A stretch of 42,324 nucleotides of DNA, from the NCBI GenBank assembly GCA_030065875.1, contig JASJCR010000063.1, positions 1 to 42,324 of the forward strand, given 5' to 3'. Each line of letters starts with the position of its first letter. Within the stretch, counting starts at the first letter, position 1. The stretch is from Ardenticatenaceae bacterium (GTDB lineage Bacteria > Chloroflexota > Anaerolineae > Promineifilales > Promineifilaceae). This document shows, piece after piece, positions 1-8,053 of the stretch. A model generated the notes under the pieces. The model saw only the letters and a program-made list of their open reading frames with translations. It was not told the DNA's origin and did not search any database. The position numbers and the translations under genes were made by a program.

Positions 1-12
1 AATCGATCATTT

Positions 13-89
13 GATCTCTAATCTCTCGTCTCTCGTCTCCAGTTTCCGATCTCTCGTCGCCACTCTCTTGTCTCAACTTTCTCATCTTT
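13..89. repeat. Heptamer array overlapping the DUF58 3' end
   Basis: Eleven continuous 7-base units, consensus NNTCTCT (for example GATCTCT at 13-19 and AATCTCT at 20-26). It overlaps codons 476-499 of the DUF58 gene and its stop, so it is both DNA repeat and coding. Confidence 0.85.
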
Positions 90-1517
90 GGTTTTTTCCA
101 GCTGGGCCATTGAAACCGACTGCAAAGCGGCCGTTGTACCGCTGTGCGCAACCTGTTCGCTCTGGAATGCGGAAACAGAAGCCGGAATGTGGTAAACGAT
201 CATGTTATCCAGTATTTGCGGCGGAGGATCCTCCGCCAGCGAGATTAAGGCGATGCGACGGCCCGATTCTTTTAAATTTTGCAAAGTAACCAGCAGCTCC
301 GGGGTCAAAACGGCCGTCACGACAACCAGGGTAGCCGACCACGGCAGCCGGGGGCTGTAGCGATGCAGCAGGCGGTTTATTGGTCCCGTGGCAAAACCGG
401 AGATCGCGGCCAGGGCTTCCAGCACGTTGACCAGCTGCTGCGGAGAGCGGCCGGGCTTGACGCGAATCGGCTGATCAGAGCGGGGAACTGAACCGTTGGC
501 GTATAGTCCGACCCCCCACCCCTGCTCTGCCCCAAAATTGGCAATCGAGGCGGCCACCGCAACCAAGCGCTCCAGCAATTCCGGTTCATGCCCCATCCAA
601 TACTTTTCTTCAGTGGCTATATTGAGGAAGACGACGGCCGTCATCCCGGTGGAGGGATCAAAAATTTTTGTTTGCAGCTGTCCTCGCCTGGCGGTGGCTT
701 TCCAATGGACGTCCCGGAACCGATCGGTTGGGTGATAATCGCGGATGCCCAACGTGCGTATCGGGTCAGTAAACAAACTGCGATGAATGCGCAAATCGCC
801 AAATGGCTCCTTAGGGGGCAACCCCAGCTCCTCCAGTGACCAAATATGCGGATAAACAACGAGGACATCGGCCGGGTCATACTCCTGTTCGATGGTAAAC
901 AGGGTAAAGATATCGCCAGATCGGTAGGTTACCGGGCCTAAGTAATAAAATCCCCGCTTAAAAAAGCGCAAATTATACTCGCGGTTCTGCTGCTCAAAGC
1001 CGCGCATGGCGAATGTCGTAAAAAATGAGGAATTTTCGATCGTTTCGATGGGGGGATGAAATTCACTTGAAATAATCACCGGGCCATCGATGCGATCCTG
1101 AAACTGCAGCCAGGTGAGCGGCAGCCGTTTTTCATTGTGGCCGGAAACCATTAACGAAACGCTTTCTCCAGGGAATACGTGGGTGCGGTCAAACTCTCGA
1201 GTGTAATAAACCCCTTTTAAGGCTTGATCTTTCCACCAGCGCCCCAGGACAACCACGCCGATCAAAAATAAGCCCAATGTCATGCAGGAGACGTTGCGAT
1301 TGAGTAAAAACCCGCCGATGATCAATGTGGCTCCCAGCGGCAGCCAGGCATCGCTTAAAATGCTGTTTTCTCGTTCGGCAACCTTTAACCCCCGCGCGGC
1401 CGCCAAATCTTCAACCCGCGGGGTTTCGCCCCGCCGAACCGACTCGGCCAGCCGCTTGCGCGCCTTCTTGATATTATCCTGGGCCAGGCCCTCAACGAGG
1501 GACATGTCATTCATCAT
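18..1517 (-). CDS. DUF58 domain membrane protein (MoxR partner)
   Basis: A 499-residue protein with two hydrophobic segments at about residues 57-73 and 77-94. A long soluble domain follows, with the DUF58 signature GIRDYHPTDRFRDVHWKATA. In this family the domain is a diverged vWA-like fold encoded beside a MoxR ATPase, which probably acts as its chaperone; the exact role here is unknown. The start codon lies directly after the MoxR stop, so the two are translationally linked. The last roughly 25 residues are odd: they are rich in Arg, Glu and Trp with a 7-residue period (EWRREIG, NWRRETR). They are encoded by the heptamer DNA array at 13-89, so the native end has probably been extended by repeat DNA. 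Family assignment is firm; function is inferred. Confidence 0.9.
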   Translation of the reverse strand: MMNDMSLVEGLAQDNIKKARKRLAESVRRGETPRVEDLAAARGLKVAERENSILSDAWLPLGATLIIGGFLLNRNVSCMTLGLFLIGVVVLGRWWKDQALKGVYYTREFDRTHVFPGESVSLMVSGHNEKRLPLTWLQFQDRIDGPVIISSEFHPPIETIENSSFFTTFAMRGFEQQNREYNLRFFKRGFYYLGPVTYRSGDIFTLFTIEQEYDPADVLVVYPHIWSLEELGLPPKEPFGDLRIHRSLFTDPIRTLGIRDYHPTDRFRDVHWKATARRGQLQTKIFDPSTGMTAVVFLNIATEEKYWMGHEPELLERLVAVAASIANFGAEQGWGVGLYANGSVPRSDQPIRVKPGRSPQQLVNVLEALAAISGFATGPINRLLHRYSPRLPWSATLVVVTAVLTPELLVTLQNLKESGRRIALISLAEDPPPQILDNMIVYHIPASVSAFQSEQVAHSGTTAALQSVSMAQLEKTKDEKVETREWRREIGNWRRETRD

Positions 1518-2459
1518 TTAATTCTCTAGGGGAACGGCGATCGTTTGTATCACGTCCTGCACGACATCTTGGGGTGAACGGCCGCGCAGTCGCGTTTGAG
1601 GATTCACGACCAGGCGATGCATTAAAACCGGGAGCGCCAAATCTTTGATGTCATCGGGAATGACAAATTCCCGGCCGCGAATGGCCGCCAGCGCCTGGGA
1701 GGCGTGATAAAGTGCCATCGTCGCCCGCGGACTGGCTCCCAACGAAATATCTTGATGGGTCCGCGTCGCCCGGCACACGTGCACCAGATAATGACGGACC
1801 GATTCCTCCACCCGGATCGAACGAATATCTTTTTGTAAAGTGATAATTTCTTCCGGTGAAATGACGGGTTCAAGTGACTCAAATGGATCGTGCTGTTCAA
1901 AGCGGAGCAAAATCGCATTCTCCTCCTCTTCCTCCGGGTAGCCCAAAGCAATTTTCATTAAGAAGCGATCGAGTTGAGCCTCAGGCAGTGGGAAAGTGCC
2001 CTCTAACTCAATCGGATTTTGGGTAGCCATCACCAGAAACGGCCGGCTTAAAATATGGGTTTCAACATCAACGGTCACCTGTCGCTCCTGCATCGCCTCC
2101 AGTAGAGATGATTGGGTGCGGGGGGTGGCGCGATTAATCTCATCGGCCAGCAAAATTTGAGCAAAAATCGGCCCCGGCCGAAATTCAAACTCCTGTCTTT
2201 TTTGATTGTAGTAATAAATGCCGGTCACATCAGACGGCAGCAAATCAGGAGTAAATTGAATCCGCTTAAATGAGCAGCCCAAAGACGCGGCAATTGCCTT
2301 GGCCATCGTCGTTTTGCCCGTACCGGGCACATCTTCAAGCAGGAGGTGACCACCGGTTAGCAAGGCCACCATTGTTAAGTCAATGATCTCGTCCTTTCCA
2401 ACAATCACTTTTTGAATGTTTTCCCGCAGCGTGCGGGCGGCTGAGGCGATTGAATTCAT
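1518..2459 (-). CDS. MoxR-family AAA+ ATPase
   Basis: A 313-residue AAA+ ATPase of the MoxR/RavA class. The P-loop EDVPGTGKT is at residues 42-50 and Walker B LLADEINRA around 103-111. Sensor 1 lies in the MATQNP segment, and the C-terminal lid contains the family motif SPRATMAL. MoxR proteins are thought to be chaperones that help insert cofactors into, or assemble, partner vWA/DUF58 proteins. The start overlaps the upstream cysQ-like stop by 4 bases (ATGA), with GAGGGAAG as ribosome binding site. The DUF58 gene follows with no gap, so the three form one operon. Confidence 0.95.
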   Translation of the reverse strand: MNSIASAARTLRENIQKVIVGKDEIIDLTMVALLTGGHLLLEDVPGTGKTTMAKAIAASLGCSFKRIQFTPDLLPSDVTGIYYYNQKRQEFEFRPGPIFAQILLADEINRATPRTQSSLLEAMQERQVTVDVETHILSRPFLVMATQNPIELEGTFPLPEAQLDRFLMKIALGYPEEEEENAILLRFEQHDPFESLEPVISPEEIITLQKDIRSIRVEESVRHYLVHVCRATRTHQDISLGASPRATMALYHASQALAAIRGREFVIPDDIKDLALPVLMHRLVVNPQTRLRGRSPQDVVQDVIQTIAVPLEN

Positions 2460-3319
2460 CTGCTTCCCTCTACTCTCGTCGCTTGTTTTTGATCCCTTTC
2501 TTCGATTCGTTTTTCTTTTCTAACCGTGTCCCGATGGGGGGCCAACAAGGCCACAACCTCATCGTGAAGATGCCCATTGTCAGCCACGATGCCGTTTACT
2601 TTGGGAAACGGTTGATTAAATTGAAACGGTCGATTATCCAAATTTACGCAACGGCCGCCCCCTTCTTCTATGAGGAGGACACCGGCGCAGATATCCCACT
2701 CATGTTTGGGGCCACGGCTCCAGGTCGCATCGCTCAATCCGGCCGCCAGGCGGGCCAACTTATAAGCCACACTGCCCATCGTGCGGATCTCCAGCTGCTC
2801 TTCAAACGGGGCAAACTCACCGCGTTTGCGTTCTGAGCGGCTGGCCTCAACCAGGGCCCCGGTCAAGCGTGAACGGTTTGATACGGCAATGGGTTGATTA
2901 TTTAAGGTTAATCCCTCTCCGGCCGCGGCCGCAAACAGCTCGCTTGTCACCGGGTTAAAAATCACCCCGACAACCGGCCGGCCGTTCTGGCAGAGGGCCA
3001 CCGATATGGTGAACTCGGGAATCCCCATCACAAACTCTTTGGTGCCATCGAGGGGGTCGACCACCCACACCAGCTCTTTGTCCAAGCGGGCCGGATTGTC
3101 GCCGGTTTCTTCGCTCAACCACCCTGCAGCGGGCAACAATTCTTTTAGCTTTTCTTTTAATAAAGCGTCGGCCGCCAAATCTGCTTCCGTGACCGGATTA
3201 TCCGGCGTTTTTTCTCGGACCTTAAATGCTTCCGCGTCCTGATAAAACGACAGAACGACTTCTCCTGCTTGAGAAGTAATGCGGGCCACTTCTTCCTTAA
3301 TTACTGATAATGATTTCAT
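2456..3319 (-). CDS. cysQ: 3'(2'),5'-bisphosphate nucleotidase / inositol monophosphatase-family protein
   Basis: A magnesium-dependent phosphatase of the inositol monophosphatase superfamily. The metal-binding motif DPLDGT is at about residues 88-93 and the second motif WDICAG near 208. The preceding SEETGD loop carries the first metal-binding Glu. The KEF after DPLDGT and overall similarity favour CysQ, which hydrolyses 3'-phosphoadenosine 5'-phosphate, over a general inositol phosphatase; substrate cannot be settled from sequence. I use the ATG at 3319. The longer frame would need a TTG at 3337, which lies only a few bases from a TATAAT-like -10 box at 3342-3347. It is the first gene of an operon with MoxR and DUF58, an unusual pairing. 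Confidence 0.85.
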   Translation of the reverse strand: MKSLSVIKEEVARITSQAGEVVLSFYQDAEAFKVREKTPDNPVTEADLAADALLKEKLKELLPAAGWLSEETGDNPARLDKELVWVVDPLDGTKEFVMGIPEFTISVALCQNGRPVVGVIFNPVTSELFAAAAGEGLTLNNQPIAVSNRSRLTGALVEASRSERKRGEFAPFEEQLEIRTMGSVAYKLARLAAGLSDATWSRGPKHEWDICAGVLLIEEGGGRCVNLDNRPFQFNQPFPKVNGIVADNGHLHDEVVALLAPHRDTVRKEKRIEERDQKQATRVEGSR

Positions 3320-3341
3320 GGATTTATGGATTGCCAAGCAA

Positions 3342-3347
3342 ATTATA
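3342..3347 (-). promoter_or_regulatory. Probable -10 box for the cysQ-MoxR-DUF58 operon
   Basis: A perfect TATAAT on the minus strand, 23 bases upstream of the ATG at 3319. No convincing -35 element is seen at the usual distance, so the site is provisional. Confidence 0.4.
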
Positions 3348-3562
3348 TCTCTCTTGAAATCCCGCTCATTGCCTCACTTTGGCGTATCAGAATAAGCTGT
3401 TTCAGAATAAGAGAGTCACAATATTTACAGCTGCAAGTATGGCACACACCGGTTTAATTGCCAATGCCGCCAATTTGAAGTGGTTAAGAGTTGCTTACCC
3501 TCTTAAAAACGGTTAATCTGGTCATAAATATCACATTTCCACAATAAAAAAGAAGTATTGCC

Positions 3563-5191
3563 ATGAAACGTTCGAACTGCACCCTGCACCTTTTATTTTC
3601 GCTCCTTCTGATTTTTCTTTTTTTATTGACGCCAACAATCGCCTTGGCGGATACAACCCATACGGTTGCCCCTGGTGAAACGCTTTACAGCATTTCTCGC
3701 CGGTATGGTGTCTCTATACAAGATATCCTGGCGGCAAACAACATCGCCAACCCCAACTTAATCTTTGTCGGTCAGGAAATCATTATTCCAGATGTTGATA
3801 CGCCAGCCCCAACCCAGCCAACACCAACAAACCCACCTCCAGGGGAAACGGTCGTGCACACCGTTCGAACCGGCGACACACTCAACAAAATCGCTTCGCA
3901 ATATGGAACGACGGTTTCGGCAATCGCCCAGGCCAACGGGCTGATCAATCGAAACCTCATTTTTATCGGGCAGCAGCTGACCATTCCGGGGGCCACCTCG
4001 CCAGCCCCAACCACCCCACCGCCATCAAACCCACCCCCTGAGCCAACCACACCACCCCCGGCCGGAACCTCATCCTACACCGTTTCTCGAGGAGATACCT
4101 TGAGCAAAATCGCCGTTCGGTTTGGCACAACGGTAAATGCGATCATGGCCGCAAACGGCCTTTCCAATCCGAATCTCATTTATGTAGGTCAGGTTTTGCA
4201 AATTCCGGGAGGGGGCGGATCCTCCCCAACCCCAACCAACCCGGTGACCGGCCCAATCACCCTTTCCGGATTGGCGTTTGGCGGCCAAACTCAAACCTTT
4301 GCCAACACCGGTTTGATGCAGGATATCGGCATGACCTGGGTGAAGGTGCAGTTTAAGTGGTCCCCAGGGAATTCGGCCGGTGATGTGGCCGGCGTGATCA
4401 ATCAGGCCAAAGGGGCCGGATTTAAGGTTCTGGTCAGCATGCCTGGGGCCACGACTTATCCCTCGTCGATTGATTTTGACGCATACGTGCGCTTTTTGGG
4501 TGAGGTCGCGGCGCTGCCAACTCCACCGGATGCAATGGAGGTCTGGAACGAACAAAACATCGACTTTGAGTGGCCGGCCGGGGAAATCAGTCCCACAGAT
4601 TATGTCAACCGAATGTTGGCCCCTGGCTACAACGCCATCAAAAATGCCAACAGCAATATTTTGGTCATCAGCGGGGCACCGGCCCCCACCGGCTTTGACA
4701 ACACCACCAATGCCTGGGCGGATGACCGGTACATTCGCGGGATGGCCGCCGCCGGAGCCGCAAATTATGCGGATTGTATCGGCATTCACTTCAACGCCGG
4801 GGCCACCTCACCCAACAGCTCGACCGGTCATCCGGCAGGCACTCACTACAGCTGGTATTTTAATCCGATGGTTAATACGTACAGCAACGCCTTTGGCTCC
4901 AGCCGGCCGCTGTGCTTCACCGAAATCGGCTTCCTTTCGGGGGATGGCTTCAACGGTTTGCCCCCCAATTTTGCCTGGGCCAGCGGCACGTCGGTCCAGG
5001 AACACGCTCAGTGGCTGGGTGAAGCGCTGCAGCGGTCGAGCATCGACAGCCGCATCACGATGTTTATCATCTACAACGTCGACTTCACTCTTTACCAAAG
5101 TGATGGAGATCCACAGGCCGGATATGCGATTGTCCGGCCGGACGGCAGCTGCCCGGCATGCGACACCATTAAAGGGGTATTGGGCAGATAA
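3563..5191 (+). CDS. Secreted protein with three LysM domains and a GH39-like glycosidase domain
   Basis: A 542-residue exported protein. The signal peptide covers about residues 1-29 (cleavage after IALA). Three LysM domains, each starting near HTVxxGETL or YTVxxGDTL, lie at about 32-76, 98-142 and 172-215, separated by Pro/Thr linkers. The rest is a TIM-barrel-like glycosidase domain. WNEQN contains the probable acid/base Glu330, and CFTEIG the probable nucleophile Glu454, as in clan GH-A enzymes. LysM binds peptidoglycan or chitin, so the enzyme is probably held at the cell wall or matrix; the substrate is unknown. It is monocistronic, ending in a strong terminator. Its catalytic domain is related to the product at 31159-32265. 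Confidence 0.9.
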   Translation: MKRSNCTLHLLFSLLLIFLFLLTPTIALADTTHTVAPGETLYSISRRYGVSIQDILAANNIANPNLIFVGQEIIIPDVDTPAPTQPTPTNPPPGETVVHTVRTGDTLNKIASQYGTTVSAIAQANGLINRNLIFIGQQLTIPGATSPAPTTPPPSNPPPEPTTPPPAGTSSYTVSRGDTLSKIAVRFGTTVNAIMAANGLSNPNLIYVGQVLQIPGGGGSSPTPTNPVTGPITLSGLAFGGQTQTFANTGLMQDIGMTWVKVQFKWSPGNSAGDVAGVINQAKGAGFKVLVSMPGATTYPSSIDFDAYVRFLGEVAALPTPPDAMEVWNEQNIDFEWPAGEISPTDYVNRMLAPGYNAIKNANSNILVISGAPAPTGFDNTTNAWADDRYIRGMAAAGAANYADCIGIHFNAGATSPNSSTGHPAGTHYSWYFNPMVNTYSNAFGSSRPLCFTEIGFLSGDGFNGLPPNFAWASGTSVQEHAQWLGEALQRSSIDSRITMFIIYNVDFTLYQSDGDPQAGYAIVRPDGSCPACDTIKGVLGR

Positions 5192-5202
5192 TAGCCAGCA
5201 AC

Positions 5203-5248
5203 AAAAAAAACGGGAAGGGTTCAGACGTTTGAACCCTTCCCGTTTTTT
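5203..5248. terminator. Bidirectional intrinsic terminator
   Basis: A 13-bp perfect stem (CGGGAAGGGTTCA at 5211-5223 with 5230-5242) and a 6-base loop. It is flanked by eight A on the left and six T on the right, so it can stop both the LysM-glycosidase gene and the convergent small gene. Confidence 0.95.
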
Positions 5249-5281
5249 ATTCGAATGACCAATCGGTATCGTTTAAACTTT

Positions 5282-5497
5282 TTACTTAGCCTGGCCTATT
5301 AGACGACAGGCAGCGTGCAAAAAACCAAAATCACCCATGGGTGCCATCAACTCCGCCACATCGGTAATAACAAAGAGGTGACCATCAAAAATGACCTCGT
5401 CCCCTACCTCTGGTTTTCTCTCCACGTTAATGAGCGCGCCGGGATGTTTACCATCCTCAACCACGTAACTCACCTTGTAATATACCGCCTCACTCAT
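5282..5497 (-). CDS. Small conserved-looking protein of unknown function
   Basis: A 71-residue acidic protein beginning MSEAVYYKVSYVVEDG. Alternating hydrophobic stretches suggest a small beta-barrel or SH3-like fold (EVGDEVIFDG, LFVITDV). I recognise no family. I prefer the ATG at 5497, preceded by AGGGTG at 9 bases; a GTG at 5509 would add four residues but lacks a spaced ribosome binding site. It starts about 17 bases after the cyclic-nucleotide-binding gene and is probably cotranscribed with it, which hints at a related role. It ends before the shared terminator at 5203-5248. Confidence 0.7.
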   Translation of the reverse strand: MSEAVYYKVSYVVEDGKHPGALINVERKPEVGDEVIFDGHLFVITDVAELMAPMGDFGFLHAACRLIGQAK

Positions 5498-5514
5498 ACC
5501 AAATGTCACCCTAC

Positions 5515-5946
5515 TTACATGGCCGCCATATTTTGATGGCGAAGTTTAAAAGACAAGTCCAATGCCAAGTTCCGCATCACCTTGTGGCCTATTGGCGAGT
5601 ATTTTTCGCATACTTCGTTGAACTTTGCTGAACTTAACACATACATCTTACAACCGTCCTTGCCTGCGCGGCCGGATGCGGACCGGGGCCCTCGGGAGAT
5701 CAAGGCCATTTCACCAAAAAGCTGACCTTCCATCAACATGACCAACACTTTTTCGCTTGTTTCAGTCGAAACAAAGACTTCGATTGATCCATCGGCAATG
5801 ATATAAATCTCGTCTCCCTCAGCTCCCTGTTCGATCACCACCTCGGCCGGTTGAGCCACTTTTTCAGAACATATGTTACCGATGACTTCTAATTCCGCGG
5901 TGGTAAGACCGTTTAATAAATGAACTTTACGCAATACTGGTATCAT
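5515..5946 (-). CDS. Cyclic nucleotide-binding domain protein
   Basis: About 143 residues, essentially one CAP_ED/cNMP-binding domain. GAEGDEIYIIADGSIEV is the typical beta-roll entry, and FGEMALISRGPRSAS is a near-canonical phosphate-binding cassette, with the Glu and Arg that contact the ribose and phosphate of cAMP or cGMP. There is no DNA-binding or transmembrane domain, so it is a stand-alone sensor or a regulatory subunit for a partner protein. I use the ATG at 5946; a GTG at 5958 would add four residues without a ribosome binding site. It is followed closely by the 71-residue gene. Confidence 0.85.
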   Translation of the reverse strand: MIPVLRKVHLLNGLTTAELEVIGNICSEKVAQPAEVVIEQGAEGDEIYIIADGSIEVFVSTETSEKVLVMLMEGQLFGEMALISRGPRSASGRAGKDGCKMYVLSSAKFNEVCEKYSPIGHKVMRNLALDLSFKLRHQNMAAM

Positions 5947-5958
5947 TTTGTCCGCCAC

Positions 5959-6288
5959 TTTTTGTTTGGCATCTTTGGCTCTTGTTCAAAACGCAAAGTA
6001 AAACCAAAACACTGTCCCTTCTTCTAAAATAAATTGTCACAAGTGCCTCAGATTACCAGCTTGAGGCATTCCTTGTTTAAATGAGTATCAAATAGGAACT
6101 TCTGTGAAAATTTTGTTATCTACCGCCCCTATATTAATGGGTCTCTTTCTCAAGCACAAGGACATCCGTACAATAATCCTACCGCAAAAGGGCGTACATT
6201 CCTCCTATTACAGGAAAATCAACGGTCTAATTCACCCCAAAAAGCGGTTGACAATTATCTTGGAGAGAGTACAATTCTGATCCGATTA
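5959..6288. other. Gene-free stretch between the cNMP-binding gene and tRNA-Leu
   Basis: About 330 bases without a supported gene. It holds the leader of the cNMP-binding gene, a small hairpin (TGCCTCA at 6044-6050 with TGAGGCA at 6062-6068, 11-base loop) and the tRNA promoter at 6248-6275. I see nothing else definable. Confidence 0.5.
6248..6275 (+). promoter_or_regulatory. Sigma70-type promoter of tRNA-Leu
   Basis: A perfect -35 TTGACA (6248-6253), a 16-bp spacer and a -10 TACAAT (6270-6275). Predicted initiation is near 6282, only a few bases before the mature tRNA 5' end at 6289, as expected for a stable-RNA promoter. Confidence 0.85.
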
Positions 6289-6374
<86 letters not shown>

Positions 6375-6384
6375 AGAAAAGAGA

Positions 6385-6413
6385 AGCAGCTGGTGATACC
6401 GGCTGCTTTTTTT
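6385..6413 (+). terminator. Intrinsic terminator of tRNA-Leu
   Basis: AGCAGC (6385-6390) pairs with GCTGCT (6402-6407), with an inner GGT/ACC pairing, followed by seven T. It lies 12 bases after the tRNA 3' end. Confidence 0.85.
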
Positions 6414-6513
6414 GTTTTTTTCCCTTTCCGGTTCGGGGGTGGACAAGTTTCCAATATTCCTGAATAACCCATAGTCTCGTGGCCGTTTTTACGCTACATC
6501 GCCAATTGGTAGA

Positions 6514-6531
6514 GCCGCAGCATGCTGCGGC
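6514..6531. repeat. Perfect 18-bp palindrome, copy 1
   Basis: GCCGCAGCATGCTGCGGC, identical to copy 2 at 6621-6638. Its left flank (GTAGA) is complementary to the right flank of copy 2, so both look like pieces of one dispersed REP-like element. It would form a strong hairpin. Confidence 0.8.
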
Positions 6532-6620
6532 CGTGGGGTCGCCTGCCAAACACTTCCGATCCATGGCGAATGATTCAATTTTTAATCGCCAAATATCCTG
6601 GCGCGAAGTTGGATCGATCG

Positions 6621-6638
6621 GCCGCAGCATGCTGCGGC
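6621..6638. repeat. Perfect 18-bp palindrome, copy 2
   Basis: Identical to copy 1, 107 bp downstream. Here the palindrome extends to 20 bp (6620-6639) and is followed by CTACGG. Confidence 0.8.
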
Positions 6639-6845
6639 CCTACGGCGCAAGATGGATCCGCCACGTCCTGCTTGATCATCAGCTTGAACCTGTCCGCCCT
6701 TGAACCCTTTCCACAGGTGGGCTTTAGGTTCACCGCCAAAGGTGCCAGATGATCGCTGTTTTTTCCAGGAGAGTCTCCTGTGTGTTCTTCTTACTCCCGA
6801 CGACAACGTAATTTTGTTCACCAAACCGAATCTCCCAACTTCACT

Positions 6846-6873
6846 TTGAGAAATTTAGCACAAACGTTATAAT
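6846..6873 (+). promoter_or_regulatory. Sigma70-type promoter of the three-repeat membrane protein
   Basis: -35 TTGAGA (6846-6851), 16-bp spacer, perfect -10 TATAAT (6868-6873). Predicted start near 6880 gives a leader of about 40 bases to the ATG at 6921. Confidence 0.75.
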
Positions 6874-6920
6874 TCATGTCAATTCACAGCATTGATAACG
6901 GTCTAAATTAGGGTTTCAAT

Positions 6921-7958
6921 ATGAATCTATTTACGGTAATTGGCATCGTCGGCGTTTCAATGGCGATTGTCACCCTCATTTTTGCAATTACGCTTTACCG
7001 GCTGTCAGCCGCAGTGGTGCAAAATCAAGCTGATATTGAAAACAGCAGCAAACGATATCAGCCAAATGTGACCGCCGGGTTCAATATTCCCGTGCAGGAA
7101 GACAAATCGGTCCAATTTAAAGAAGCGCGCATCGAAGCGGCTAAGCGAGCCGCCTCCCTACCCCGAGGAGCGAATTTGCGCATCGGCCGGCGCGGGGCAG
7201 AACGACTGCAAACCGCCAGCGCCAATCTCAAAAATGATCCGGTTTCTGCCTTAAAGATTGCCGAAGTTCAGGGATGGCAGGGATTAGGGGAATTTGATCG
7301 TTATCAGCAGGCCGCCACCGCCACAGCGGCCGCCCCGGTAGCCGTCGCCACCGGTCCGCAGGTCAAACGCAAGCTGGTCGCCGGAAAAGATTTTGAGGTG
7401 ACCGCTATTAGCGACAGCATGTCCGGCGGTGAAAAACGCACCGCACGCATTGCCAACGCCAAAGCAAAAGCAGCCGCCTATAAAGCGTTGAAAGAGGCCG
7501 GCGCAGATATGGTTGCGGCCGCACCGGCTGCAGCACCCGCCGCGGCGGCCCCAGCTGCTCCGCCAGTCCCATCCGCGGCCGATGTCGGGATCGCTGAACC
7601 GGAGTTAATTGAAATTACCGATGGCATGGACCCTGCAGAAGTTCGCCGGGCACGTATCGCCAACGCCAAGGCGATGTCAGCGTACAAAAAGGCGCTCAAA
7701 GCGGCCGGCGTCACGCCTGGTGCAGCGGCGCCAGCTGCTGCGGCACCACCACCAGCACCGGCGGCAGCCCCACCTCCCCCACCGGCTAGCGAACCGGCCG
7801 GTCTGGCAAGCATCCCCAAACCGGATTTAATCGAAATTACCGACGACATGGACCCAGCCGCCATTCGTCAGGCGCGTATTGCCAACTCCAAGGCCAAATC
7901 AGCTTACAAAAAGGCGCTTAAAGCGGCCGGTATCGATCCAAAGTCGGTTAAAATTTAA
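6921..7958 (+). CDS. Ala/Pro-rich membrane-anchored protein with three 40-residue repeats, function unknown
   Basis: A 345-residue protein I do not recognise. One transmembrane helix lies at about residues 5-27. It is followed by a charged region (36-130) and three copies of a roughly 40-residue unit at about 157-196, 227-265 and 301-340. The unit core is ITDxMDPAxxRxARIANAK followed by SAYKKALKAAG. Long Ala/Pro linkers separate copies 1-2 and 2-3. The unit is predicted helical and strongly basic at one end, suggesting a binding module for nucleic acid, an acidic surface or a partner. Copy 1 is the most diverged (SDSMSGGEKRTARIANAK). It has its own promoter and terminator. Confidence 0.8.
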   Translation: MNLFTVIGIVGVSMAIVTLIFAITLYRLSAAVVQNQADIENSSKRYQPNVTAGFNIPVQEDKSVQFKEARIEAAKRAASLPRGANLRIGRRGAERLQTASANLKNDPVSALKIAEVQGWQGLGEFDRYQQAATATAAAPVAVATGPQVKRKLVAGKDFEVTAISDSMSGGEKRTARIANAKAKAAAYKALKEAGADMVAAAPAAAPAAAAPAAPPVPSAADVGIAEPELIEITDGMDPAEVRRARIANAKAMSAYKKALKAAGVTPGAAAPAAAAPPPAPAAAPPPPPASEPAGLASIPKPDLIEITDDMDPAAIRQARIANSKAKSAYKKALKAAGIDPKSVKI

Positions 7959-7982
7959 TCAGAAATCCAACGAAATGTATAC

Positions 7983-8010
7983 AAAAGGCCGGTCAATGAC
8001 CGGCCTTTTT
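7983..8010 (+). terminator. Intrinsic terminator
   Basis: A perfect 12-bp stem AAAAGGCCGGTC (7983-7994) with 7998-8009, a 3-base loop and a T run, 25 bases after the stop of the three-repeat protein. The A run on the left may let it act both ways. Confidence 0.9.
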
Positions 8011-8053
8011 GTTTCTGTTTACGTTTGTCATAGAAGCAAAATCTATAGTTGAT

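Larger units (their letters stand above)
6414..6920. other. 507-base gene-free stretch with paired palindromes
   Basis: No open frame here looks like a gene: the frames are short, Arg/Cys/Pro-rich and cross the palindromes. The stretch holds two copies of an 18-bp perfect palindrome (6514-6531 and 6621-6638). A promoter for the next gene lies at 6846-6873. Confidence 0.6.

Noticed and set aside
3348..3562. A riboswitch upstream of the LysM-glycosidase gene
   Set aside because: The leader has a few purine-rich blocks, but I could not match it to c-di-GMP or any other riboswitch consensus, and no terminator-antiterminator pair is visible.
4070..5258. Long alternative frames on both strands inside the LysM-glycosidase gene
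   Set aside because: The real frame has three LysM domains and catalytic motifs; the others are Pro/Arg-rich shadows without family signatures.
6490..6560. A second tRNA-like sequence (AATTGGTAGAGC followed by a CAT-containing hairpin)
   Set aside because: The D-arm-like string is real, but the hairpin gives a 4- or 6-base loop rather than a 7-base anticodon loop, and no acceptor stem pairs. It is part of the palindromic repeat.
6582..6824. An 80-codon minus-strand frame in the gene desert
   Set aside because: Its product is rich in Arg, Cys and Gly, runs through the palindromes, has no ribosome binding site and no recognisable motif.
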